From: an uncultured Bacteroidales bacterium
Lineage (GTDB): Bacteria; Bacteroidota; Bacteroidia; Bacteroidales; Paludibacteraceae
Reading direction: 5' to 3'
DNA: 40,392 nt
NCBI GenBank assembly: GCA_902783545.1
Contig: CACZRD010000016.1
Span: 1-40,392, forward strand
The notes below the pieces were generated by a model. That model saw nothing but the letters and a program-made list of their open reading frames with translations, was not told the origin of the DNA and searched no databases. This document shows positions 1-7,606 of the stretch, one piece after another. Numbering within the stretch: the first letter of the stretch is position 1; every line of letters starts with the position of its first letter. The translations under genes were made by a program, and so were the position numbers.

Positions 1-217
1 CAAATCGTCGCGCTCAATTTGTGGATGTAACAATCAATATATTAATGAATTGCAACACAATGGCATAATTTATAGTGGACACTAGTGTCAGCAATTTTAT
101 TTATGTTTATTGCTTTTGAGTGCATTACTCACTATATATTTTTGATTTAGTACAAATTTTTTGCATAAAACATTTGCATATATCCTCTTTTTTTCGTACG
201 CTTTGCAGCGTTAAATG
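1..217. other. AT-rich left edge, no gene assigned
   Basis: The first 217 bases are AT-rich. Short open stretches in all three plus frames run in from the window edge and stop at 28-30, 82-84 or 64-66; any of these could be the tail of an upstream gene, and I cannot choose between them. A perfect 12-bp palindrome, GACACTAGTGTC, lies at 78-89. Apart from the promoter-like site that begins at 174, nothing else here is recognisable. Confidence 0.4.
174..205 (+). promoter_or_regulatory. Weak Bacteroidota-type promoter before the ATPase remnant
   Basis: TTTG at 174-177 and TACGCTTTG at 197-205 resemble the two elements of the phylum promoter. The downstream element has one base too many between TA and TTTG, so this is a degenerate version of the promoters at 580-611 and 7767-7798. 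It lies just upstream of the broken ATPase gene, which fits a decaying unit. Confidence 0.35.
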
Positions 218-263
218 TTGGAAAAGTGACAAAAATACCGCCAAAATATATTGGAAAAGTGAC
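218..263 (+). repeat. Two 33-bp-spaced leader repeats, TTGGAAAAGTGAC
   Basis: TTGGAAAAGTGAC starts at 218 and again at 251, a spacing of exactly 33 bp, and ends 2 nt before the ATG of the ATPase remnant. The intact ATPase at 7907 has the related TTGGAAAAACGGAC three times, also every 33 bp. The shared spacing and position, with a changed core, suggest a regulatory array belonging to this gene family. Confidence 0.7.
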
Positions 264-265
264 AT

Positions 266-497
266 ATGATAAACAGAATTTTAGATAAAGTAATTGAAAA
301 TCACTACACTAACAACAAATAAGCATTGCTGTTAACCGGTGCAAGGCAAGTAGGTAAGACCATTGCCGACATACAACGTAGAGGAGCCGCAAGTGCCGCT
401 GAAATTGAGTGAGATGCGCAACTTGTTTAAGTTGTTCCAGAACGATGTAGGACTATTAGCAGCACAATATGTGCTGGATCTAAACGGATTGCGATGA
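266..497 (+). pseudogene. Remnant of a DUF4143-type AAA ATPase gene
   Basis: The reading frame from ATG 266 gives an N-terminus, a stop codon (TAA 320-322), then ALLLTGARQVGKT, a Walker A motif matching ALLLTGARQTGKT of the intact ATPase at 7907. Right after 361 the frame shifts and the sequence jumps to PTYNVEEPQVPLKL followed by RNLFKLFQNDVGLL, which matches the region around residues 285-320 of the intact protein. About 250 codons are therefore missing between the P-loop and this segment, and the C-terminal nuclease-like part is also gone: the frame ends at TGA 495-497. This is a dead paralogue of the 7907 gene, with at least one in-frame stop, one large internal deletion and one 3' truncation. 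A fragment this small cannot keep ATPase activity. Confidence 0.85.
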
Positions 498-510
498 GCT
501 TGTGCTTATC

Positions 511-613
511 GTAATTTTTATGCAATTGTGTGCAATTTCTGACCAATTCCACAAAAATCTAAAGATTTTTCTACAAATATTTGCAATTCTCAAAACTTTT
601 TTGTACCTTTGCA
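511..613 (+). repeat. 103-bp direct repeat, copy 1
   Basis: This block aligns without gaps to 1874-1976, with about eight differences in 103 positions. It starts 14 nt after the stop of the ATPase remnant. It contains the palindrome AAAAATCTAAAGATTTTT (553-570) and ends with a complete promoter. The two copies bracket the ATPase gene at 680-1867. Confidence 0.85.
580..611 (+). promoter_or_regulatory. Promoter for the ATPase at 680
   Basis: TTTG at 580-583 and TACCTTTG at 604-611 are 24 bp apart start to start, the spacing seen for every promoter in this window. The expected transcript starts near 617, leaving a leader of about 60 nt that includes the operator-like palindrome at 634-661. Confidence 0.75.
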
Positions 614-633
614 GCATAAATAATAAATACGAG

Positions 634-668
634 ATGCATTGAGTAATTTTACTCATCGCATTGAGTAA
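634..668. promoter_or_regulatory. Operator-like palindrome with repeated half-site
   Basis: ATGC (634-637) and GCAT (658-661) flank TGAGTAA (640-646) and its inverse TTACTCA (649-655), forming a 28-bp interrupted palindrome in the leader of the 680 ATPase. A third half-site, TGAGTAA, sits at 662-668, exactly 22 bp after the first. It lies between transcription start and ATG, where a bound protein or an RNA hairpin could limit expression. Confidence 0.55.
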
Positions 669-679
669 AATTTACAAGT

Positions 680-1867
680 ATGATACAGCGTCCATATTTT
701 CAAGCAATTACAACACGGGTAAGTGAGCCGCGGAAGTTCATTCAAATCATCGAAGGCCCGCGACAGGTAGGTAAATCAACACTTATAAAGCAGGTATTAC
801 GCAGTATATCTATTCCATGGATACACTTTGCTGCGGATAACGTACCTGCCACACGTAGTGCGTGGATTAGCGATTGCTGGATGTCTGCACGCAATAAGTT
901 ACAGATGGAACATCTGCCTGAGTTGCTTTTGGTGATTGACGAGCTTCAGAAACTCAGAAACTGGGCAGAGGTAGTGAAAAAAGAATGGGATGCAGACACT
1001 TTCAATGATATCAACATCAAAGTTGTACTATTAGGCTCATCGCGTGTGAGGCTGGAGAAAGGATTGAGTGAGAGTCTAAAAGGCCGATTCGAAACAATCA
1101 AGATGCCTAACTGGTCATTAAGCGAAATGCAACAGGCATTCGGGTTAACAACAGATGAATATATTTACTACGGCGGTTACCCGGGAGCAGCTGAACTACG
1201 TCACGATATCGACCGTTGGCAGGAGTATATATCCGCCTCTATCGTTGATGCCACTATCAACAATGATATACTCATGGATACTCCGATAGCCAAACCGGCT
1301 CTATTGCGCCAAACGTTTGAACTGAGTAGTGCTTACTCGGGGCAAATGCTGTCGCTCACAAAGATGATAGGTCAGCTGCAAGATGCCGGCAATACAACAA
1401 CATTGGCGCATTATCTCGACTTACTCGCACAGTGCGGGATGGTGTGTGCACTCAGTAAGTTCGCAATGGATAAAGCACGCCGACGTAACTCTATTCCTAA
1501 ATATCAAGTGTATAACAATGCACTTATGACATTGTATTGCGAGCATGACTTTACTGCTGCGCGAGCAGATCATAAACTTTGGGGAAGACTGTACGAATCC
1601 GCCGTAGGTGCGCATATCATGAACTGCGCTTATACAGGTCGGTTTGAGGTGTATTATTGGCGCGACGGAAATGAAGAAGTGGACTTTGTGCTGGTCAAAA
1701 ACTCAAAGATCGTAGCAGTGGAAGTGAAGAGCAACCATGATAAAGATACTTCCGGCTTGCATACGTTTGAGGAGTTGTTTCATCCGCATCGCTCCATATT
1801 GGTTGGTGAAGGTGGTATTCAGCTGGAAACATTCTTACACTCCGACCTCAAAGAACTTTTTGAATAG
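680..1867 (+). CDS. AAA ATPase with DUF4143 / PD-(D/E)XK-like C-terminus
   Basis: A 395-residue protein of the AAA_14 plus DUF4143 architecture that is abundant in Bacteroidota. Walker A is GPRQVGKS (residues 26-33), Walker B is LLLVIDE (82-88) and a sensor-like GSSR lies at 119-122. The C-terminal part has the PD-(D/E)XK-type pattern D335, E348-V-K350, so a nuclease-like fold is likely; whether it cuts DNA is not known. The family's cellular role is unresolved. The protein differs clearly from the second intact ATPase at 7907 (395 against 447 residues, little direct similarity outside the motifs). It stands alone between two copies of a 103-bp repeat and has its own promoter and operator-like leader, so it behaves as a single-gene cassette. 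No partner gene that would make it a toxin-antitoxin pair is visible. Confidence 0.85.
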   Translation: MIQRPYFQAITTRVSEPRKFIQIIEGPRQVGKSTLIKQVLRSISIPWIHFAADNVPATRSAWISDCWMSARNKLQMEHLPELLLVIDELQKLRNWAEVVKKEWDADTFNDINIKVVLLGSSRVRLEKGLSESLKGRFETIKMPNWSLSEMQQAFGLTTDEYIYYGGYPGAAELRHDIDRWQEYISASIVDATINNDILMDTPIAKPALLRQTFELSSAYSGQMLSLTKMIGQLQDAGNTTTLAHYLDLLAQCGMVCALSKFAMDKARRRNSIPKYQVYNNALMTLYCEHDFTAARADHKLWGRLYESAVGAHIMNCAYTGRFEVYYWRDGNEEVDFVLVKNSKIVAVEVKSNHDKDTSGLHTFEELFHPHRSILVGEGGIQLETFLHSDLKELFE

Positions 1868-1873
1868 CGGTCT

Positions 1874-1976
1874 GTAATTTTTATGCAATTTTGTGTAATT
1901 TCTGACCAATTCCCTAAAAATCTAAAGATTTTTCTACAAATATTTGCAAATCTCAAATATTTTTCGTACCTTTGCA
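1874..1976 (+). repeat. 103-bp direct repeat, copy 2
   Basis: Second copy of the block at 511-613, starting 7 nt after the stop of the 680 ATPase. It carries the same palindrome (1916-1933) and a promoter, here serving the large secreted protein gene. Recombination between the copies would remove the ATPase and leave one promoter in place. Confidence 0.85.
1943..1974 (+). promoter_or_regulatory. Promoter for the secreted protein gene
   Basis: TTTG at 1943-1946 and TACCTTTG at 1967-1974, 24 bp apart. It lies at the right end of repeat copy 2 and predicts a leader of about 170 nt before the ATG at 2153. Confidence 0.75.
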
Positions 1977-1984
1977 CACGAACG

Positions 1985-2101
1985 AATGATATGAAACGCA
2001 CAAACGTACTTCTGTAACGGGGTTTTAACGAGGTTTTAACGTACTTTTAACGAGGTTTCCTTAGGGTTTACTCCAAACTGTTCAAAGCGTTTCATATGAT
2101 T
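1985..2101 (+). promoter_or_regulatory. Structured leader with four 11-bp tandem repeats
   Basis: Two 15-bp arms, 1985-1999 and 2087-2101, are complementary at 14 of 15 positions (core ATATGAAACGC and GCGTTTCATAT). Between them, 2015-2058 holds four contiguous 11-bp units of the form TAACGNNNTTT. The block lies in the predicted 5' leader of the secreted protein mRNA. A short frame from ATG 1992 encodes only MKRTNVLL before a stop, so a leader peptide is possible. It could be an RNA switch or a DNA binding array; the sequence does not decide. Confidence 0.6.
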
Positions 2102-2152
2102 ATGCATCTATAACCGGACAATTCTATTTATTAACTAAAAAAATCTAATAAT

Positions 2153-5100
2153 ATGAAAAGGTTTTTCTTTCTTCTTTCCTTGCTGATTTCCTTCAGCATC
2201 GGGCAAATATGGGCGACGGATTATTACGTCAAAGTTACATCCGCTCCTTCAGATTGGACAGGTGATTACCTCATCGTCTACGAGGCAGGTAATTTAGCAT
2301 TTGATGGCTCTTTGTCCACATTAGACGCAGTGGGAAATACCAAAGCCGTTACCATTGTAGATGGAAAGATTGAGGCAACTGCTGAGATGAATGCCATTAA
2401 GTTTACTATGTCTGCTGATGCTTCTGAATCCGGTTGGTATCAGTTAAAATCCGCAAGTGGATATTATATTGCAGGAACTCAAAAAACAAGTAATGCAGGT
2501 AATGGACTTAAATCGACGAATGCCGAGAACAGTAAGTCTAATTACATAAATCAACCGGGAGTAGGCCAAATTCTTAGTAAGTCTAAGGATCAGAATATGA
2601 CTTTGCGTTACAATTCTGCAACCAATCAGACTCGTTTCCGCTATTATAAATCCGGACAACAAGCCATTGCTTTGTATAAATTTGAGGCTGGTGGAGCTGC
2701 TACAGCATGTGCAACTCCGACATTTACTCCTACTGCTGGTGCGGTATTAAGCGGAACAACCGTAACTTTATCTACAACTACAGCGGATGCCGACATCTAT
2801 TATACGATGGGTACTAATCCCTCAAATCCGACTTCGACATCGACAAAATATACTGCTCCGATTACTATTACTGCGGCTACCACCATCAAAGCTATTGCCA
2901 TAAAGAGCGGTCTGGATAATAGTAGCGTAGCAACTGCAGCTTATACTATTTTAGAGCCCAAAACTATTGCACAAATAATGCCGACTTCTTCAGACGAAGG
3001 GTCTGAATTCCTTTTGAATGATGTAACCGTTACGTATGCTTATGGAAGTAATGTGTATGTGAAGGATGCTTCCGGATATATGTTGGTTTACTCTTCGATT
3101 TCGGGAGCCGCTAATGGAAAGGTTCTTCAAGGTCTTCAGGGTAAAGCAAAATTATACAGTGGGCTTCCTGAAGTTTCTACCGTAACAAAAGCTCCGACAG
3201 TAATCGCTGGTTCTGCCGTTGCTCCGGAAGATTTAACTGCTTATCCGGTAGATGCTGATTTGAATAAGTACGTAACAATGGAGGGTGTAACTTTTGCATC
3301 TGCTGCTTCATTCTCGGGTTCGGTAAATAATGTAACGGGATCATTTAAGAGTACCGATCTTATTTTCCGTAATAACTTTAAACTTAGTGGAGTATCTTTG
3401 ACTGCCGGAACTCCTTACCGAGTTGTTGGTATCGTTCAAAAATACAATACCAATTATCAAATATACCCTATCTCTTTTGAGGAAATCGTAAGTGAAACTC
3501 AAGTAGCTACTCCGACGTTCTCGCCGGCAGCAGGTACGTATACTTCGGTTCAGAATGTAACGATTTCTTGCGAGACAACTGGTGCAACGATTCACTATAC
3601 CACGAATGGCGATGAGCCGACAGCTAGTTCACCAGCATATAGCAGTGCAATAGAAGTTGGTGAGTCGATGACCATCAAGGCAATTGCCGTAAAGCAAGGG
3701 CTGGATGATAGTAATGTAGCATCTGCCGCATACACCATCAACTTACCGTTGCCGAGTCATGACTTCCAAGTTACGCATAACTTCACGACAGGTGAAGGAT
3801 TCGAGTTCCCGACAGGATGGGGCGGCAATTATAATCCGCAAGAGATTGCTTTCACAGATGATAAGATAGTCTTTGCCGCAGCAAGTAAGCAAACGGGTAC
3901 CATCACAGACCGTCCTGTTGTGAAGGAAGGAGCAATCAGTCTTGTGCTGACTAACTCCCATAAATTGATTTCTGCTGTTCGCTTTGATTATATGCAGTGG
4001 GGGTCAAAGGTTCCGACGCTGACCATGAAGTATTCGACGGATGGCGGTGCGACATATAGTAACTTTGATCCGGTCGTATCAACTACCGACTTTGCGCTGC
4101 AAGTTCTTGATATGCCCGAAGGCGTGAACGCTATTCAAGTAGTTGGTACAGCCGACAAACAAGTAGGTTTGACCAGCATTGCATTTGACCTTGAGAACAA
4201 ACCTGTCGTTACCAAGACTGTCACAATTACTACTCCATCAAATGGTACACTAGTTGTAAAGAATGGCGAAAATGCTATTGCAAGCGGTGACGCTGTAGAG
4301 GTTGGTTCTGTATTGACTATTACTGCTACTCCTGCTGATGGTTACATACTGACAGGTGTTACCGTTAATGGTAATGCTTACACAGCATCAACACTCACTC
4401 TCACTGAGAATGTAACAATCGCTGCTTCGTTCGAAGTAAATCAGGCTCCGCTTGTAACTTCGTATGTATTGAGTGAAATCGGTGTTGAAACATCTCACTT
4501 GAATGGTGAGCGCGTAGGCGATAAGGTTAATCTGCCGTTGACTGCTGCAACATGCAGTAAAACGTTTGTAGGTTGGGATCCGGCATCGAACTGCTCGTCT
4601 GCTCCGACTTATGCTCCGGGTGCTGAATATACTCTGGCAGCGAATAATAAGTTGTATGCTGTTTATGCAGATCCCGTTGCAGGTTCCACATGGGATGTGG
4701 CTACAAGCGTTGCTGCCGGTGACGTAGTTGTTATCAGTACAAATACAGGATATACTGCCCACGATATGAAGACTGCTGGCGCTATCTCCGGCACTTTGTT
4801 AGGATGTACGGCATCGACCTACAATACTGATAAGTCACAAATCACTGAATTAGCAGAAGGCACCTTACAATTTACTGTTGGAGGTAATGCTACTAATGGT
4901 TGGACGCTGAAGAACGGTACTAAGTACTTGGCAGCAACAGCAGTAAAAAAAGTGGCTTTGCAAGATAATGAAGCTACATGGTCGATTGAGTTCTCTGGTA
5001 ATACTGCTACCATAACTTATTCAACAACAACTTATGGTAGGTTGCAATACAACTACAATAGTGGAAGCGACCGCTTTACAACCTATGCAACTGATCAAAC

Positions 5101-7249
5101 AGCGATTTCCCTCTACAAGCAAGCTGTAAGTTACAACAACTATTCTACCGCGTGTGCAGCTGCTCCCGCTACTTTGGAATCTATCGCTATTTCCGGTACA
5201 GCAACTGAATTGGAATACACGGAAGGAGACGAGTTTAATCCAGCAGGTTTGAGCGTAACCGGTACATATTCTGATGAATCTACTGCTCCTATTACAGAAG
5301 GTATTACTTGGGCATTTGATCCTGCAACACTATCCACAGGAACAACTTCTGTATCTGTAACGGCCACTGTAAGCGAAATAACAAGTTTAGCATTTGTGGT
5401 TAATGGTTTGACTGTAAATGCAGCTACTGCTACGACTGACAATGTAGTTATTCTTGCGACCGTTGGTGCTAAACTTTATGCAATGTCCAATACAGCTGGT
5501 ACGGATAATAAATCGTTCGTTCCTGTTGAGGTTGAGGAAGATGGTTCTAATATTGTTGTTGCAAGTGAAGCAGATAAAGTAGCAATCCAATGGACTAAAA
5601 CGACGACAGGAAGTGTCACAACCTTCCAAGATGCAGACAACAAGTATTTGAAGGGTACATCTGGCGGTGGAGATTTGACTCTTAATGAGGCGCCATGTGA
5701 GTGGACTTGGGATGAGTCAACGGATTATCATTGCTATGTTACTGGTGACCGTAGTTTCATCTACAGAGGCAGCACATACAATGTCTTCAAGAACTACAAG
5801 ATTTCCAATGTTACTAATGTTAATAACACAGAATATGCAGGTGTAGAGGTTCGCGTAATTGCAGCTGAGAACATTATCGTTACCTCAAAGGCGGATCCTC
5901 AACTGGCTTATGACCCGACTTCTGTAGAACTGATCGTAGGTGGTACATTCACCCCGGCAACACTGACTTATGCCACAGGCTTTGATGGCTTGGCATCAGT
6001 AACTTATGGTTCTAACAATGAGAACTTGGCAACTGTTGCCGCTGATGGCACAGTAACACTGGCTTCGGGCAAGACTGGTACAGCAACTATTACAGCAACT
6101 TTCACAGGTAATAACAGTTACCTCGCAGGTAGCGCTTCATACACGATAAAAGTGAAAAAAGATTTGCCTGATGCGTGGGTTCTGGTAACAAATATCAATC
6201 AAATAGAGTCCGGCATGAGTGTAATTATCGCTTCTGAGATGGTAGATGATAAGATATATACTATGGGTGGACAAAATACCAGTAATCGAGCAGGTGTTGA
6301 AAGTTCTATAGATGAAAATGGAGTATTAACTCCTGGCGAAGAAACAGAGATATTTACTATAGGCGATGCTGGAAACGGAACATTTGCAATTCAGGCATCG
6401 AATAAAAATTACTTGTATGCATCATCAAGCAGTAGCAATCAGTTGAAGGAAAAGAGCACAATAGATGCTAACGCCAGCTGGAGTATTTCTATCACGAATA
6501 ATGGAACAATTGTGACGGCACAAGGAAGTTATACGCATAACCTGATGCGATTCAATCCGAATAACGTATCTCCGATATTTGCATGTTATTTAAGTAATAC
6601 TACTACAGGAACACCAGTTGCGTTATATATTCCGAAACCTGAAACTCCTCCGACTCCGACTGCTGATTACACGCGTGATGTAACTGCCGGACGTTACGGC
6701 ACTATCTGCTTGCCTAATGGTGGAACAATTAACGGTGCAAAACTCTTTGACCTTGAGTATTACGACGGTGCTAACACCTTGTATTTCCTTGAGGTTAACG
6801 GCAATGCAATGGTAGCAGGTCGTCCGTATATCTTCTTGCCGAGCGCAACGACGATTGAGGTAACCTACACCGACAATGCCAATGCATCCGCAGGTAGCTT
6901 CAACGGCCTCGTAGGTTCGTTCACGCAACAGACAGTTGCAATTGGTACGGGTGATGATGCAAACTACATCCTGTATCAAAATGCTTACTATCTCGTTAAC
7001 AGTGAGGCTTACGTAGGTGCAAATCGTGCGTACATCCATATGGCTAGCGTTCCGACTACTCCGACTCAGCAGCAACAAGGTGAGGCTCCTCGTCGCCGCG
7101 TAGCAATGGCTGTCAACGGTGAGCAAGTGGCAACCGGCATCGATGCAATCAACGCTTCGGATAAACCGATGAAGGTGATGATTGATGGCAAGCTCTATAT
7201 CATCCGTGCAGGACAAATGTACGACATGACAGGTAGCAAAGTTAAGTAA
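2153..7249 (+). CDS. Large secreted multidomain surface protein
   Basis: A 1698-residue protein with a clear signal peptide (MKRFFFLLSLLISFSIGQIWA, cleavage near residue 21). Modules I can see: a beta-rich unit at about 22-177 ending in IALYKFE, with related units near 843-990, 1090-1230 and 1340-1500; two chitobiase-C-terminal-like units (PTFTPTAG...IKAIAIKSGLDNSSVATAAYTI) at about 185-265 and 450-528; a DUF6359-like segment near 268-445; a bacterial-repeat/InlB-like pair at about 688-840; and Ig-like (Big) domains at about 1004-1088 and 1248-1335. The last 200 residues start with YTRDVTAGRYGTICLPNGG and end IIRAGQMYDMTGSKVK, a tail style seen on many exported Bacteroidales proteins that may act as a sorting signal. 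No catalytic domain is visible, so an adhesin or carbohydrate-binding surface protein is the best guess. The promoter is at 1943-1974, with a structured leader. Confidence 0.8.
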   Translation: MKRFFFLLSLLISFSIGQIWATDYYVKVTSAPSDWTGDYLIVYEAGNLAFDGSLSTLDAVGNTKAVTIVDGKIEATAEMNAIKFTMSADASESGWYQLKSASGYYIAGTQKTSNAGNGLKSTNAENSKSNYINQPGVGQILSKSKDQNMTLRYNSATNQTRFRYYKSGQQAIALYKFEAGGAATACATPTFTPTAGAVLSGTTVTLSTTTADADIYYTMGTNPSNPTSTSTKYTAPITITAATTIKAIAIKSGLDNSSVATAAYTILEPKTIAQIMPTSSDEGSEFLLNDVTVTYAYGSNVYVKDASGYMLVYSSISGAANGKVLQGLQGKAKLYSGLPEVSTVTKAPTVIAGSAVAPEDLTAYPVDADLNKYVTMEGVTFASAASFSGSVNNVTGSFKSTDLIFRNNFKLSGVSLTAGTPYRVVGIVQKYNTNYQIYPISFEEIVSETQVATPTFSPAAGTYTSVQNVTISCETTGATIHYTTNGDEPTASSPAYSSAIEVGESMTIKAIAVKQGLDDSNVASAAYTINLPLPSHDFQVTHNFTTGEGFEFPTGWGGNYNPQEIAFTDDKIVFAAASKQTGTITDRPVVKEGAISLVLTNSHKLISAVRFDYMQWGSKVPTLTMKYSTDGGATYSNFDPVVSTTDFALQVLDMPEGVNAIQVVGTADKQVGLTSIAFDLENKPVVTKTVTITTPSNGTLVVKNGENAIASGDAVEVGSVLTITATPADGYILTGVTVNGNAYTASTLTLTENVTIAASFEVNQAPLVTSYVLSEIGVETSHLNGERVGDKVNLPLTAATCSKTFVGWDPASNCSSAPTYAPGAEYTLAANNKLYAVYADPVAGSTWDVATSVAAGDVVVISTNTGYTAHDMKTAGAISGTLLGCTASTYNTDKSQITELAEGTLQFTVGGNATNGWTLKNGTKYLAATAVKKVALQDNEATWSIEFSGNTATITYSTTTYGRLQYNYNSGSDRFTTYATDQTAISLYKQAVSYNNYSTACAAAPATLESIAISGTATELEYTEGDEFNPAGLSVTGTYSDESTAPITEGITWAFDPATLSTGTTSVSVTATVSEITSLAFVVNGLTVNAATATTDNVVILATVGAKLYAMSNTAGTDNKSFVPVEVEEDGSNIVVASEADKVAIQWTKTTTGSVTTFQDADNKYLKGTSGGGDLTLNEAPCEWTWDESTDYHCYVTGDRSFIYRGSTYNVFKNYKISNVTNVNNTEYAGVEVRVIAAENIIVTSKADPQLAYDPTSVELIVGGTFTPATLTYATGFDGLASVTYGSNNENLATVAADGTVTLASGKTGTATITATFTGNNSYLAGSASYTIKVKKDLPDAWVLVTNINQIESGMSVIIASEMVDDKIYTMGGQNTSNRAGVESSIDENGVLTPGEETEIFTIGDAGNGTFAIQASNKNYLYASSSSSNQLKEKSTIDANASWSISITNNGTIVTAQGSYTHNLMRFNPNNVSPIFACYLSNTTTGTPVALYIPKPETPPTPTADYTRDVTAGRYGTICLPNGGTINGAKLFDLEYYDGANTLYFLEVNGNAMVAGRPYIFLPSATTIEVTYTDNANASAGSFNGLVGSFTQQTVAIGTGDDANYILYQNAYYLVNSEAYVGANRAYIHMASVPTTPTQQQQGEAPRRRVAMAVNGEQVATGIDAINASDKPMKVMIDGKLYIIRAGQMYDMTGSKVK

Positions 7250-7271
7250 CCCGATTAAAGTAACCCGATAA
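7244..7271 (+). repeat. Two 14-bp tandem units over the stop codon
   Basis: AAGTAACCCGATTA (7244-7257) is followed directly by AAGTAACCCGATAA (7258-7271), 13 of 14 matching. The first unit contains the TAA stop of the secreted protein. The 14-bp length is twice the 7-bp period of other junction repeats in this window. Confidence 0.7.
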
Positions 7272-7283
7272 ATCATGACGATT

Positions 7284-7430
7284 ATGAAAAAGAATATGTA
7301 TATTCAACCTGATGTTCAGGTTACCGCAATGACTGGAATGCAAGTTATGCAAGGTGTTTCACCCTTTGGTGGTGTCAACTCTGGTGGTAATACCGGAGAA
7401 AACATAGGTGGTACCCCTACCGGCGACTAA
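7284..7430 (+). CDS. Small 48-residue protein following the secreted protein
   Basis: The frame starts MKKNMYIQPDVQVTAMTGMQ and ends in a glycine-, asparagine- and threonine-rich tail (GGVNSGGNTGENIGG...). Short proteins opening with a MKK-YIQP-type sequence and a hydrophobic-polar stretch are frequent beside exported proteins in Bacteroidales and are usually left as hypothetical. An upstream in-frame ATG at 7275 would add three residues (MTI); I prefer 7284 because it gives the usual MKK start. It is only 34 nt downstream of the secreted protein stop and a strong hairpin follows at 7468, so it is probably co-transcribed. Function unknown. It has no classical signal peptide, although GMQVMQG could be part of a processing site. 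Confidence 0.6.
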   Translation: MKKNMYIQPDVQVTAMTGMQVMQGVSPFGGVNSGGNTGENIGGTPTGD

Positions 7431-7467
7431 CGCCCCAAAGCGGTTCATCCGCTTCATCCAATACACT

Positions 7468-7493
7468 CAAAGGCAGCCACACGGCTGCCTTTG
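7468..7493 (+). terminator. Hairpin terminator after the small protein
   Basis: CAAAGGCAGCC (7468-7478) pairs perfectly with GGCTGCCTTTG (7483-7493) around the loop ACAC, an 11-bp stem. The U tract that follows is poor (TGTTG), so termination may be partial or factor-assisted. The hairpin closes the unit 2153-7430. Confidence 0.75.
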
Positions 7494-7509
7494 GTGTTGA
7501 AGCAGAGTT

Positions 7510-7525
7510 TGGCACGGATTTTGTT
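7510..7525 (+). promoter_or_regulatory. Possible sigma-54 promoter
   Basis: TGGCACGGATTTTGTT matches the -24/-12 consensus TGGCACGNNNNTTGCW except for T in place of C in the -12 GC pair. The spacing from GG to GT is correct. It points into the 7530-7900 intergenic region, with no gene start nearer than the ATPase at 7907, so its target is unclear. Confidence 0.35.
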
Positions 7526-7606
7526 ACTTATGCTATATAAGAAATCAATCAAACCAGTCTGATACTCTTGCAGTTATCTTGGTAAGACAGTATAGCAATA
7601 TCCCTG

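Noticed and set aside
78-89. 12-bp palindrome GACACTAGTGTC as an operator
   Set aside because: Single short palindrome with no gene start or promoter in a fitting position; may be chance.
511-1976. 103-bp repeats as ends of an insertion sequence
   Set aside because: They are direct, not inverted, carry a promoter at one end, and enclose no transposase.
2015-2058. CRISPR array
   Set aside because: The 11-bp units are contiguous and degenerate with no spacers, and no cas gene is present.
6623-7276. 217-codon open frame on the minus strand inside the secreted protein gene
   Set aside because: It is antisense to conserved C-terminal sequence, has no promoter of the usual form, and its product is cysteine- and arginine-rich without recognisable domains.
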